Assembly: GCF_003352005.1 (NCBI RefSeq)
Contig: NZ_CP024848.1
Coordinates: 1-64,000 of the forward strand
Direction: 5' to 3'
From: Oceanobacillus zhaokaii
GTDB lineage: Bacteria; Bacillota; Bacilli; Bacillales; Amphibacillaceae
DNA length: 64,000 bases
A model generated the notes under the pieces. It was not told the DNA's origin. It made no database searches and saw only the letters and a program-made list of their open reading frames with translations. Position 1 is the stretch's first letter. Every line of letters starts with the position of its first letter. Positions 13,589-23,021 of this stretch are shown in pieces. The translations under genes and the position numbers were made by a program.

Positions 13589-13656
13589 CCTTTTCTATGT
13601 TAAAATAATATGGTGCATATTTTTATTGTACAAAAAATTGTTGGAGGTACGGGAAG

Positions 13657-14994
13657 TTGAAACAAAATGTAAAGAAAGGACTGTCATTTTTACTTATTTC
13701 CTTAGTATTTATGACGTCATTAATAATACCATCATTTTCTGCACAAGCAGCAGGAACGTTAGATCTTAATGCAGAATCAGCAATATTAGTAGATGCTGAA
13801 ACAGGGAAGGTTTTATATTCTAAAAATGCCGATGTAGCTCTTCCTCCAGCAAGCATGACAAAAATGATGACAGAGTATCTAGTACTTGAAGCAATTAATA
13901 ACGGAGATATTAGCTGGGATACAACCACACAAATTAGTGATTATCCTTACAAAGTTTCTGCAAATCCATCATTTTCAGGTATTGGATTAACACAAAATAA
14001 AGATTATACAGTTCGTGATCTATATAATGCTATGGCAGTATTCTCTGATAATGGTACAACGATTGCACTTGCAGAACTCGTTTCTGGTTCTGAAGCTGAA
14101 TTTGTAAAGTTAATGAATCAAAAAGCGGAGGAAATGAGTCTTCCTGAAGCTAAATTTGTCAATTCAACGGGTATCGATAATGCTGACCTTGTTGGAATTA
14201 ATCCAGACTTAACAGATGAAAATGGCAGCAACTTATTATCAGCTAAATCAGCTGCACTATTAGCATTTCATTTAATCAATGATTATCCAGAAGCATTGGA
14301 TATATCGAAACAAACGACAGTAGAATTTGAAGGATATACAGTAGAGAATCTTAATTGGATGCTTCCGCATGACGCAACTAATTTTAAGCAATATTATTAT
14401 GAAGGTATGGACGGGCTAAAAACTGGCCATACGATTTTAGCAGGATATACGTTTACAGGAACATCTGAACGTAATGGCAGCCGATTGATTTCAGTTGTTA
14501 TGAAAACGGCTAGTGAAGATGAACGCTTTAAAGAAACAGCGAAATTGATGGATTACGGTTATACACAATTCCAATCAACAGAATTATTCCCGAAAGGCTA
14601 TAAGCTAGAGGGTGAATCTGCAATACCAGTTGCAAAAGGGAAAGAAGATACGGTTGAAGTGTCCTTAAATGAAGGAGTAACATTACCAATCGATCCAGAT
14701 AATGCGGACAAGTATCATATTGAATACAATATCGATAAAGATAAACTTAATGAAGATGGCGAATTAACAGCACCGATTGAAAAGGGAGAAGTAGTTGGTA
14801 CAGCAACCGTCAAATTTGACGGTGAAAATGATTTTGGCTATATTTTCCCTGAAAGTGAATCTACTATTGAGTTAGTAACGGATGATGCAGTAGAGAAATC
14901 AAATTGGTTTATGCTTACATTAGGTGCAATTGGTGATTTCTTTGCAAATCTATTCACTGCTTCTGTAGATTGGATTAAAGGTCTATTCAGCTAA
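13657..14994 (+). CDS. dacA: D-alanyl-D-alanine carboxypeptidase (PBP5, DacA)
   Basis: DacA trims the terminal D-Ala from peptidoglycan pentapeptides. The 445-residue protein starts with a signal peptide (residues 1-31, cleavage after AQA). The three penicillin-binding motifs are S66-M-T-K69, S130-D-N132 and K255-T-G257. A C-terminal beta domain is followed by an amphipathic membrane-anchoring helix (last 30 residues, NWFMLTLGAIGDFFANLF). The TTG start sits 8 bases after TTGGAGG and gives a proper signal peptide. In B. subtilis pdxS and pdxT follow; here a T-box and serS follow directly. Confidence 0.98.
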   Translation: MKQNVKKGLSFLLISLVFMTSLIIPSFSAQAAGTLDLNAESAILVDAETGKVLYSKNADVALPPASMTKMMTEYLVLEAINNGDISWDTTTQISDYPYKVSANPSFSGIGLTQNKDYTVRDLYNAMAVFSDNGTTIALAELVSGSEAEFVKLMNQKAEEMSLPEAKFVNSTGIDNADLVGINPDLTDENGSNLLSAKSAALLAFHLINDYPEALDISKQTTVEFEGYTVENLNWMLPHDATNFKQYYYEGMDGLKTGHTILAGYTFTGTSERNGSRLISVVMKTASEDERFKETAKLMDYGYTQFQSTELFPKGYKLEGESAIPVAKGKEDTVEVSLNEGVTLPIDPDNADKYHIEYNIDKDKLNEDGELTAPIEKGEVVGTATVKFDGENDFGYIFPESESTIELVTDDAVEKSNWFMLTLGAIGDFFANLFTASVDWIKGLFS

Positions 14995-15007
14995 TTTTTA
15001 GTAGCAC

Positions 15008-15036
15008 TTGCATTCAATTAGAAAATTGATTAAAAT
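15008..15036 (+). promoter_or_regulatory. Probable sigma-A promoter of the serS T-box leader
   Basis: TTGCAT (15008-15013), a 17-base spacer and TAAAAT (15031-15036) place the transcript start near 15043, just ahead of the T-box stem I. Confidence 0.65.
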
Positions 15037-15042
15037 AGACTG

Positions 15043-15300
15043 TAATTAAATGCAAACAGTATTGATAGGAAATAGTAACAGCATCTCTTTCATGAGAGAG
15101 TCGGTGGTTGGTGCAAATCGACGTTAGAATGTTGTGAATCCATCCTTGAACTGGTTTATGGAAAAGACCCGTATCTTAGTAAATAAACCCGGTATCGTAC
15201 CGTTAACACGTTTGAGCCGGAAGAGACAATTCTCTTCAACAAGGGTGGCAACGCGGGAAATATACTCTCGTCCCTATTTATTAGGGACGGGAGTTTTTTG
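15043..15300 (+). promoter_or_regulatory. T-box riboswitch, serine type, upstream of serS
   Basis: The leader contains the T-box sequence AGGGTGGCAACGCGGG at 15242-15257, which binds the free 3' end of uncharged tRNA. A strong intrinsic terminator follows (15265-15276 with 15282-15293, then TTTTTT). Stem I is formed from ACAGCAT (near 15078) and ATGTTGT (near 15129). The likely specifier is UCC at 15139-15141, in the context GAA-UCC-A, a serine codon matching the downstream gene. When tRNA-Ser is uncharged, the antiterminator forms and serS is transcribed. Confidence 0.95.
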
Positions 15301-15363
15301 TATGCAAAATAGAGGCTAATCATTCTGCATACACCATAGTGCTTACTAATTAAAACAATATAA

Positions 15364-16650
<1,287 letters not shown>

Positions 16651-16660
16651 TTTCAGATTA

Positions 16661-16694
16661 GGTAGAGAGCAGAAATTGCTCTCTACCTTTTTTC
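16661..16694 (+). terminator. Terminator behind serS
   Basis: An 11-bp stem GGTAGAGAGCA/TGCTCTCTACC with a 5-base loop is followed by TTTTTT. Confidence 0.9.
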
Positions 16695-16878
16695 CTCATA
16701 TAGGAAAAATGTGACTTATGCAATGGTGTTTCAATCAGTTGTTAAAAGCTGTACCAAGAGAACAGGCTACATTGATATTTCAGAGGAGTTTCTAGTTCTC
16801 CGTTATAATCTATAGCTGTAAGAGAGCGAGATTTTACTTTATCCTATGAATAGGTGGATAAACGATAGCAAACGCACA

Positions 16879-16915
16879 AACCCAGCGAAGTGTATTTTCG
16901 GAGCGACTGGCCAGA
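16879..16915 (-). repeat. Dispersed repeat A, minimal palindromic copy
   Basis: CCCAGCGAAGTGTATTTTCGG followed by AGCGACTGGCC is the reverse complement of the repeat-A left end joined directly to a right-end CGCTGGG. The remaining 16700-17029 sequence shows no ORF or RNA that I can recognise. Confidence 0.6.
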
Positions 16916-17029
16916 GAGCAATTGTTCTCCAAAATGATTTCTCACTTTATACAACCAAATAACAACAAACATAACGAAATAATCCAAAGTAAGACTGGAG
17001 AATCAAGGGGGAATATGTCGAAAAAAATA

Positions 17030-17058
17030 TTGACAATCTAAAATGAGCATGATATATT
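17030..17058 (+). promoter_or_regulatory. Sigma-A promoter of tRNA-Ser
   Basis: TTGACA (17030-17035), a 17-base spacer and TATATT (17053-17058) end 15 bases before the mature tRNA. Confidence 0.85.
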
Positions 17059-17073
17059 ATATCTTGTCGTTAC

Positions 17074-17166
17074 GGAGGTATACCCAAGTCCGGCTGAAGG
17101 GATCGGTCTTGAAAACCGACAGGCGGGTCAAACCGCGCGGGGGTTCGAATCCCTCTACCTCCTCCA
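17074..17166 (+). tRNA. tRNA-Ser (anticodon UGA), CCA encoded
   Basis: The 7-bp acceptor stem GGAGGTA/TACCTCC, a D-arm, the anticodon loop CTTGAAA (anticodon TGA at 17110-17112), a long class II variable arm and the T-arm GGTTCGAATCC make a complete tRNA-Ser. CCA is encoded at 17164-17166. The discriminator base at 17163 is T rather than the G usual for serine tRNAs. It stands alone with its own promoter and terminator. Confidence 0.97.
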
Positions 17167-17199
17167 TTAATTGAATTTAATTAGAATAATTAATAGATA

Positions 17200-17230
17200 A
17201 AAACCGTTACAATTTTGTAGCGGTTTTTTT
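17200..17230 (+). terminator. Terminator behind tRNA-Ser
   Basis: AAAACCGTTAC pairs with GTAGCGGTTTT, followed by more T. The stem has one mismatch. Confidence 0.8.
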
Positions 17231-17274
17231 AGTAATTAAGAAAAAACTTCCTTATTTGCACTTAGGTCCTCTAA

Positions 17275-18009
17275 TTATTTTTCCTTTAGAAATGAGTCTA
17301 AAAAATGCTTCGGAATTTGTAATTTCACATCGTCAATTCCTAAGTAGTTTTCGTCATAATCGGGTACTTGATGTTCCTTAATATAATTTACTTCCTTATA
17401 AAGTTGTTCCATCCTCAAATCCAATTCATTTGCAGCAGTTGCCGCATCGGCTAATTCCTTCTCTAAGTGGTCAGGTATTGATTTATTATATTTATAGTAT
17501 ATTTTATGCTCTAGACTTGCCCAGAAGTCCATTGCCACTGTGCGAATCTGAATTTCAACATATACTTGCTCTTCACGGTCAGACATAAATACAGGGATAG
17601 CTAGCACTAAGTGTAGACTTTTATAACCATTTGGTTTTGGATTTTTAATATAATCTTTGCATTCAATTAGCATAATATCCTTCTGTTTTTGAATCATGTC
17701 ACTTATCCTATAAATATCCGTATTAAAAGAACAGACAATACGAATTCCAACAATATCTCTTATATTTTTCTTAATAGAATCTAACGACATCTCAATGTTT
17801 TTACGATGTGCCTTTTGCAAAATACTTTCTGGTGACTTAATACGTGATTTGATATGTTCAATTGGATTATAATCGTGAAAATGCTGGAACTCCTCTTTTA
17901 AAATCGTTAACTTCGTATCCATCTCTCGCAAGCCAAATTTATATGTCATCATGAATCGGGTTACTTCATCTCTGATTTCCTTTAATTGCTGTAGGTAATC
18001 CTTTTCCAT
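17275..18009 (-). CDS. relP: Small alarmone synthetase, RelP/YwaC type
   Basis: This enzyme transfers pyrophosphate from ATP to GDP or GTP to make (p)ppGpp, without hydrolase or regulatory domains. The 244 residues carry the synthetase motifs SRIKSPESILQKA, DIVGIRIVCSF, KPNGYKSLHL and EIQIRTVAMDFWASLEHKIY. The pattern NPIEHIKSRIKSPESI and the N-terminal FMMTYKFGLREMDTKL resemble B. subtilis YwaC (RelP) more than YjbM (RelQ). In B. subtilis ywaC responds to cell-envelope stress. AAAGGACAACTAGAT precedes the ATG on the minus strand. It lies alone between tRNA-Ser and proC and is not at this locus in B. subtilis. Confidence 0.93.
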   Translation of the reverse strand: MEKDYLQQLKEIRDEVTRFMMTYKFGLREMDTKLTILKEEFQHFHDYNPIEHIKSRIKSPESILQKAHRKNIEMSLDSIKKNIRDIVGIRIVCSFNTDIYRISDMIQKQKDIMLIECKDYIKNPKPNGYKSLHLVLAIPVFMSDREEQVYVEIQIRTVAMDFWASLEHKIYYKYNKSIPDHLEKELADAATAANELDLRMEQLYKEVNYIKEHQVPDYDENYLGIDDVKLQIPKHFLDSFLKEK

Positions 18010-18198
18010 ATCTAGTTGTCCTTTCTTACCTTTAAATATAGGCTAAGTAAATTATATCAAAAATTGGAAACCATTGACGGGTTTATCCCTCTCTTCGCCT
18101 TGACAAAAAAGGGATGAACGAATATAGTTCAAAATAAAATAATAACTGTATAAACCTATTTAAAGGAAGTTTTTACATATGGAAGAGGGATTTGTCTG

Positions 18199-19011
18199 AT
18201 GGATAAGAAAATAGCCTTCTTAGGGGCTGGATCTGTCGCAGAAGCGATTATTTCTGGAATGATAAGATCCGAAGTGGTTAATAAGGAACAAATTATCGTT
18301 ACGAATCGAAGTAACCTGGAACGACTAGAGCAAATGAAAAATAACTACGGTGTACAATGTACGACTGATAAGGAAGAAGCATTTAGTTATGCGGATATTG
18401 TCATGCTTGCTGTAAAACCTAATAATGTAGAGGAATCGCTCGAATCAATTAAAGCTTATTTGAATCCGAATCAATTGATCGTCTCAATCATTGCTGGTGT
18501 GACGACAGAATCGATTCGTAGTAACATTGGAATCGATGCAGGAGTTGTACGCGTAATGCCAAATACATCAGCATCGATTGGCCGCTCAGCGACTGCAATT
18601 ACCGCAGGGGAATTTGCTTCAGAGCAACAGGTTACTCTCGTTGAGTCTCTCTTTCAATCAATTGGTATTACTGCGATTGTAAAAGAAGAAGACATGCATA
18701 TTGTGACAGCAGTATCTGGAAGTGGGCCGGCATATTTCTACTATCTGGTAGAAGCAATGGAGAAGGCCGCAACTGAATCTGGACTGGAGAAAGAAATCGC
18801 AGATAAACTAATTACACAAACGATTCTTGGTGCCGGAGAAATGCTGAAGCAATCTGGAGAAACCGCTGCCGGTCTGCGAAAGAAAATAACAAGCCCTAAA
18901 GGAACAACAGAAGCAGGGATCCAGCAATTAGAGGAAAAAAAATTCCAGCAAATTGTAATCGAATCATTAAAATGCGCAAGAGACCGATCAATTGAATTAG
19001 GAAAAAACTAA
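18199..19011 (+). CDS. proC: Pyrroline-5-carboxylate reductase
   Basis: ProC reduces pyrroline-5-carboxylate to proline with NAD(P)H. The 270-residue protein has the N-terminal Rossmann motif FLGAGSVAEAIISGM, the substrate-side motif VRVMPNTSASIG and the C-terminal dimer-domain signature around SGSGPAYFY and SPKGTTEAGI. GAAGAGGG precedes the ATG. It is a single-gene unit divergent from relP, and its end shares a terminator with the convergent dck. Bacillaceae often carry several proC paralogues with osmoprotective or housekeeping roles; which one this is cannot be told from sequence alone. Confidence 0.95.
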   Translation: MDKKIAFLGAGSVAEAIISGMIRSEVVNKEQIIVTNRSNLERLEQMKNNYGVQCTTDKEEAFSYADIVMLAVKPNNVEESLESIKAYLNPNQLIVSIIAGVTTESIRSNIGIDAGVVRVMPNTSASIGRSATAITAGEFASEQQVTLVESLFQSIGITAIVKEEDMHIVTAVSGSGPAYFYYLVEAMEKAATESGLEKEIADKLITQTILGAGEMLKQSGETAAGLRKKITSPKGTTEAGIQQLEEKKFQQIVIESLKCARDRSIELGKN

Positions 19012-19012
19012 A

Positions 19013-19048
19013 AGGATAGGTGCTCATTAAATGATGCGCACCTATCCT
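19013..19048. terminator. Shared hairpin between proC and dck
   Basis: A perfect 11-bp stem AGGATAGGTGC/GCACCTATCCT lies between the convergent genes. The flanks are A/T-rich on both sides. Confidence 0.7.
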
Positions 19049-19125
19049 CTTATTGATAGATATGAAAGGAAAAAAACCTTCTTACTGTATAAGCCGAGCT
19101 ATTATTATGGCTATCATCATTAGGA

Positions 19126-19809
19126 TTAGTAAGAACCTGGTTTTCTAATAAACTGTCTCGAATGTTGAATTAAGTGCCCAACCTTTTCAAGCACTGGTTC
19201 GATAGAGTTTTCTTTTTTCATTAAATCGTAATCGGAAATATTTACCCTGAGAACAGGGCAAGCATTGAAATTATTAATCCAATTTTCATAACGTCCATAC
19301 ATTTCTTCCCAATAAGCAATTGGGGTCTCTTTTTCCATGTCACGACCTCGGATTTGGATTCTTTCTAATATTTCATCCAGTGACCCTTCTAAATATATCA
19401 ATAAATCAGGGTGTGGAAAATAAGGAGTCATGACCATTGCATCAAATAAATTCGTATACGTTTCATAATCCGTTTCGGACATTGTACCATTATCGTAATG
19501 CATTTTTGCAAAGATCCCTGTATCCTCATATATTGATCGATCTTGAATGAATCCACCACCATATTCGAAGATTTTCTTCTGCTCTTTAAAGCGTTCTGCT
19601 AAAAAGTATACTTGTAAGTGGAAGCTCCAGCGTTCAAAGTCAGAATAGAACTTTTCTAAATATGGGTTCGTATCTACCTTCTCAAAAGAGGTTTTAAATT
19701 TTAGTGCATTTGCTAATGCATTTGTCATAGTAGACTTACCTACCCCAACCGTACCAGCGATTGTAATGACACTATCATTTGGAATATGATATTTCTCACG
19801 AAGATTCAT
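19126..19809 (-). CDS. dck: Deoxyadenosine/deoxycytidine kinase
   Basis: Dck phosphorylates deoxyadenosine and deoxycytidine in nucleoside salvage. Walker A is GTVGVGKST, followed by the substrate motif ERWSFHLQVYFLAERFK and the DRSIYED motif. The text closely follows the B. subtilis Dck pattern. I start it at the ATG at 19809 (MNLREKYHIPND, 227 residues), because AAAGGAG lies 9 bases ahead; an ATG 7 codons earlier has no site and overlaps dgk. It is translated directly after dgk, with which it forms an operon on the minus strand. Confidence 0.96.
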   Translation of the reverse strand: MNLREKYHIPNDSVITIAGTVGVGKSTMTNALANALKFKTSFEKVDTNPYLEKFYSDFERWSFHLQVYFLAERFKEQKKIFEYGGGFIQDRSIYEDTGIFAKMHYDNGTMSETDYETYTNLFDAMVMTPYFPHPDLLIYLEGSLDEILERIQIRGRDMEKETPIAYWEEMYGRYENWINNFNACPVLRVNISDYDLMKKENSIEPVLEKVGHLIQHSRQFIRKPGSY

Positions 19810-19822
19810 TGTATTTACTCCT

Positions 19823-20467
19823 TTATTCATTCGTATTGGCTACCTCGTTTAATTGTTTACGCACCATGGTTATAATTTGATTCAAGTCTGTCTGATGGCG
19901 TATAAAATCAACCTCGTCCCCATTAATTCGAATGATAGGAATGTTAGGATGAAGTACTTCAAATTCATTCATATACTGCTCATAATCCTTTGACAGCTGT
20001 TCAAGATAGGCTACTTCAATATTTTTCTCAAATTTCCTCCCACGCTGCTTAATCCGCTTTAGAAGGGTATCTAAACTGGCATGCAAGTAAATCATTATAT
20101 TAGGAGTGGGCATATCTTCTGTTAAAATTCGATAAATTTTTTCGTATTTCTCAAATTTATCCTTATCCAATGTACGTTTTGCAAAAATCATGTTTTTAGA
20201 TATATGATAATCGGCAATGACCGGTTTATTTAGATTTAAATATTGCTCCTCAATCTCTTCTAATTGCTTGAATCGATTGCATAGAAAGAACATTTCCGTT
20301 TGGAAGCTCCATGCCTCGATATCATCATAAAACTTGCTAAGGAATGGATTTTCCTCTACAATTTCTTGTAATAAATGAAAATGGAAATGGTTAGAAAGCT
20401 TTGTTGCAATAGAGGTTTTACCGATCCCAATTGGACCTTCTATTGCAATAAATGGAACTCCTGCCAT
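19823..20467 (-). CDS. dgk: Deoxyguanosine kinase
   Basis: Dgk phosphorylates deoxyguanosine and works beside Dck in deoxynucleoside salvage. The protein starts MAGVPFIAIEGPIGIGKTS, with its P-loop in the first 20 residues. It carries the EAWSFQTEMFFLCNRFKQ substrate motif and the lid RIKQRGRKFE. The reading frame is open for 30 more codons upstream, but the start at 20467 has an excellent GGAGGTGTGGGT site and gives the usual N-terminus. The length from there is 214 residues. The gene order dgk-dck is conserved in Bacillus. Confidence 0.96.
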   Translation of the reverse strand: MAGVPFIAIEGPIGIGKTSIATKLSNHFHFHLLQEIVEENPFLSKFYDDIEAWSFQTEMFFLCNRFKQLEEIEEQYLNLNKPVIADYHISKNMIFAKRTLDKDKFEKYEKIYRILTEDMPTPNIMIYLHASLDTLLKRIKQRGRKFEKNIEVAYLEQLSKDYEQYMNEFEVLHPNIPIIRINGDEVDFIRHQTDLNQIITMVRKQLNEVANTNE

Positions 20468-20580
20468 ACCCACACCTCCAATCAATTCGTCAACTGAAAT
20501 CAACGCTAAATATCTTAACACAGTTCGACAATATATTCTATGAGAAAAAAATGACACTTTTCTTTAAAACCGTTTTTCTG

Positions 20581-20586
20581 TATAAT
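20581..20586 (+). promoter_or_regulatory. -10 box of tRNA-Arg
   Basis: A perfect TATAAT lies 26 bases before the mature tRNA-Arg. No good -35 hexamer is visible at the standard distance. Confidence 0.5.
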
Positions 20587-20612
20587 GGATATTATCATTG
20601 GTAAAAATTTAC

Positions 20613-20685
20613 GGCCTCGTAGCTCAGGGGATAGAGCATTGGTTTCCTAAACCATGTGTCGCAGGTTCGAATCCTGCCGGGGTCA
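20613..20685 (+). tRNA. tRNA-Arg (anticodon CCU), no encoded CCA
   Basis: The acceptor GGCCTCG pairs with CGGGGTC (one G-U pair). The anticodon loop TTCCTAA gives anticodon CCT, which reads AGG. The T-arm is GCAGGTTCGAATCCTGC. The discriminator is A, followed by CTA, so CCA must be added enzymatically. Its 3' half (from 20640) is repeated at 21383-21430, which marks it as the attachment site of a former integrative element. Confidence 0.95.
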
Positions 20686-20778
20686 CTAAATGCTGTTATA
20701 ACGCGGTTTATAGACGGTAAGCCTACCGAAAAGCTACACGGCAAGCACACGGTTAATCCGTATATATTTTGAAGGCAT

Positions 20779-20840
20779 AACGCCCTCTTTTAGTTTATTT
20801 ACGTAAGAAAACGTAAGTAATCGGAAAGGGGGCGTTTTTG
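20779..20840 (+). terminator. Hairpin and short direct repeats ahead of the integrase remnant
   Basis: AACGCCCTCTTT (20779-20790) pairs with AAAGGGGGCGTT (20825-20836), with one mismatch, followed by TTT. The loop holds two ACGTAAG repeats (20801 and 20811), possibly integrase arm or directionality-factor sites. Confidence 0.45.
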
Positions 20841-20842
20841 CG

Positions 20843-21006
20843 TTGTCTCGAAAAGGAAAACCAGTCGTTAAACGTAGAACGGCTGCACGGAATATATCGA
20901 GTAATGAAGTCACGTTAACACTAGAAAACGCATTAGACTACGTATACACCTATAAACAGTCGGAGGGGTTAAGAGACGAGACGCTCCATGACAATAACTA
21001 CCTGAT
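20843..21006 (+). pseudogene. Tyrosine recombinase (phage integrase), N-terminal fragment
   Basis: From the TTG at 20843, behind GGAAAGGGGG, about 54 residues read like the start of a phage integrase: a basic N-terminus and the SAM-like core-binding motif LENALDYVYTYKQSEGLRDETLHDNN. The similarity stops abruptly near 21000, where the sequence becomes the antisense of the neighbouring ORF. The catalytic domain with its R-H-R-Y residues is absent, so the gene is dead. It sits directly beside the tRNA, where integrases normally lie. Confidence 0.8.
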
Positions 21007-21267
21007 CGGCGGCCACTCTATTTCTGTTATTCCTTCTTTTATGGCTTGCACTAGGCGTTCTTTTATCTTTGGGTCACCAAACACATGCGATTTTAACAAG
21101 AGCTCATAGTCTATATTACTAGCGATAGTCCAAGCAAAAGCGTTTGAGGGAATCGCAATAATATAGCTATCGAAATAAATATCTTTTGTTATGTACATCA
21201 TCGTTGTTTCAATTCCTTCGTATACGGAATCTGTAATATCAATCATAATCGTTTTAAATTCTTTAAT
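20998..21267 (-). pseudogene. Orphan ORF inside the integration scar, unknown function
   Basis: I do not recognise this product. The frame is open from 21267 to the TAG at 20998 (about 89 residues). A good AAGGAG site lies 8 bases before an ATT codon at 21265-21267 that would give MKEFKTIMIDITD. The first ATG (21246) is 7 codons further in and has no site of its own. The start may have decayed from ATG to ATT. The C-terminal end coincides with the break in the integrase fragment, so the gene is probably truncated too. Confidence 0.5.
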
Positions 21268-21382
21268 TGGATCAGCTCCTTACAATTATTTTTAGCGCGG
21301 ATTAGCGTGCTTTTACTTATGCCCGCGTTAAGCCTTCGTACAAGCTATCGTCAAGCAATCGCCAAGTTGGTCCCGTTTATCG

Positions 21383-21430
21383 TGGTTTCCTAAACCATGT
21401 GTCACAGGTTTGACTCCTGCCGGGGCCACT
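21383..21430 (+). repeat. attR-like duplicate of the tRNA-Arg 3' half
   Basis: The 48 bases repeat 20640-20687 with four substitutions, covering the anticodon loop to the 3' end. It lacks the 5' half and cannot be a tRNA. The T-tract after it (CACTTTTTTG) may be the original tRNA-Arg terminator displaced by the insertion. Confidence 0.85.
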
Positions 21431-21600
21431 TTTTTGTTCATTTTTTGAAAGCACTTTATTTCCGGCGTGGTTTAGAAAAGGCTGAAAAAGGGAATAGAAG
21501 AATTACTGTATAAGCTCAGTGAAAGTTGTTGCGAAGAGCTGGCTAATTCTAAGCTTCCACAGATTTAATATATAAATTAGCGAAGAAGGGAAGTTTGCAT

Positions 21601-22830
21601 ATGGGTCTAACGAAAAAGATTCTCATAGCACTTGTTGCCGGGGTCATTGTTGGGATTGGATTAAGTTATATTCCGACAAACATTTTTACCGCTATTAATA
21701 CATATTTATTAGATCCAGTCGGTCAAATCTTTATTAATCTAATAATGATGCTTGTCGTACCAATTGTATTTGTCTCAATTGTACTAGGAACTTCTGGTTT
21801 AGGTGACCCAGCGAAATTAGGGAAAATTGGAATTCAAACAGTTTCGTTTTTCTTAGTAACAACAGCAATTGCACTAGCAATTGGTATTAGTTTAGCGTTT
21901 CTCTTACAGCCCGGACAACCTGGCGTCTTTAACACAGAGGCCATTGAATATGAAGAGCAATCTGCTCCACCGATAATGGAAACAATCATTAATATCATCC
22001 CAGATAATCCGATTGCATCGATGGCAACTGGTGATATGCTGCAAATAATCGCATTTGCTATTTTTATAGGGATAGGTCTTGCCTTTTTGGGTGAGAAAAC
22101 AGCTGGTATCCATCGATTATTTGAACAAGCGAATGAACTCTTTATGTGGCTCATTCAAGTGATTATGAAAACAGCGCCTTACGGGGCATTTGCTTTGATT
22201 GCATCTGCTATAGGTGATGCTGGTCTTCGTGGGATAGGACCAATGGCAATGTATATGATTACAGTCATCTTAGGTTTAATCCTACATGCTGCGATTACAT
22301 ATAGTCTTGCAATATGGGGACTTGGAAAGGCAAACCCAATCAAGTTCTTCAAAGGATTCTTCCCAGCAATTTCTCTAGGCTTCAGTACTTCTAGCTCAAA
22401 TGCAACGTTACCTGTCTCTATGAAAACTGCGCAGGAAAACCTTGGCGTAAAAAAGGAAATCAGTAGTTTTGTTCAGCCATTGGGAGCAACAATTAATATG
22501 GATGGGACAGCAATCATGCAGGCTGTTGCAACCGTGTTTATTGCACAAGTATATGCGGAAACATTAGGATTTACTGATATTATTCTGATCATTTTAACAG
22601 CCACATTAGCGAGTATAGGCACGGCAGGAGTTCCTGGAGTAGGATTAATTATGCTTGCAATGGTATTAAATGCTGTGGGATTACCTGTTGAAGGAATCGG
22701 ACTTATTATTGGTGTTGACCGTATTCTTGACATGTTACGTACATCTCTAAATATCACTGGTGACGCAGCATGTGCATTTATTATTTCCGAAAGAGAACAA
22801 AGAAAAGAATTGAAAGTAAAGAATGCTTAA
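21601..22830 (+). CDS. Dicarboxylate/amino acid:cation symporter (DAACS family, GltP-like)
   Basis: The protein is a membrane carrier that couples uptake of glutamate, aspartate or a C4-dicarboxylate to protons or sodium. It has eight predicted membrane spans and two re-entrant loops. The serine-rich motif STSSSNATLPVS and the NMDGTAI motif mark the transport core. The ATG at 21601 follows GAAGAAGGGAA; a TTG two codons earlier is less likely. From there it is 409 residues, normal for the family. It stands alone beside the tRNA-Arg scar. The substrate cannot be assigned from sequence. Confidence 0.93.
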   Translation: MGLTKKILIALVAGVIVGIGLSYIPTNIFTAINTYLLDPVGQIFINLIMMLVVPIVFVSIVLGTSGLGDPAKLGKIGIQTVSFFLVTTAIALAIGISLAFLLQPGQPGVFNTEAIEYEEQSAPPIMETIINIIPDNPIASMATGDMLQIIAFAIFIGIGLAFLGEKTAGIHRLFEQANELFMWLIQVIMKTAPYGAFALIASAIGDAGLRGIGPMAMYMITVILGLILHAAITYSLAIWGLGKANPIKFFKGFFPAISLGFSTSSSNATLPVSMKTAQENLGVKKEISSFVQPLGATINMDGTAIMQAVATVFIAQVYAETLGFTDIILIILTATLASIGTAGVPGVGLIMLAMVLNAVGLPVEGIGLIIGVDRILDMLRTSLNITGDAACAFIISEREQRKELKVKNA

Positions 22831-22838
22831 ATAACTAG

Positions 22839-22870
22839 ACCAGCTTTTTCATAGGGCTGGTTTGTTTTTA
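22839..22870 (+). terminator. Terminator behind the symporter gene
   Basis: ACCAGC/GCTGGT stem with the tail TTGTTTTTAT. Confidence 0.7.
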
Positions 22871-23021
22871 TATTTGCCATGAATATTATTACACAAGTAC
22901 AGTAATGTAATACCAGCCCAGTAAAGTTCTTCCGCTCTGGTTAGAGAAGAAAGCTTGTTTTTTAAGATGCAGTTTCTTAATTTTTATCTAGTCAAAAAGA
23001 TTTATCTTAGAAACAAATACT

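Larger units (their letters stand above)
20640..21430. mobile_element. Remnant of an integrative element in tRNA-Arg (about 0.8 kb)
   Basis: Two 48-base direct repeats with four differences (20640-20687, the 3' half of the tRNA, and 21383-21430) bound the region. Inside lie a truncated tyrosine-integrase start next to the tRNA and an orphan ORF on the other strand. This is the standard layout of a phage or integrative element using a tRNA site, reduced to its two ends. The four mismatches in the far copy show it is old and no longer selected as a tRNA. Confidence 0.85.

Noticed and set aside
15134..15319. Small open frames across the serS leader on both strands
   Set aside because: They lie within the T-box RNA, whose conserved sequence and terminator explain the region.
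20468..20557. A 30-residue N-terminal extension of Dgk
   Set aside because: The internal ATG at 20467 has a strong ribosome-binding site and gives the usual N-terminus; the extension has none.
21383..21430. A second tRNA-Arg gene
   Set aside because: Only the 3' half is present; there is no D-arm or 5' acceptor strand, and the T-arm carries substitutions. It is an attachment-site duplicate.
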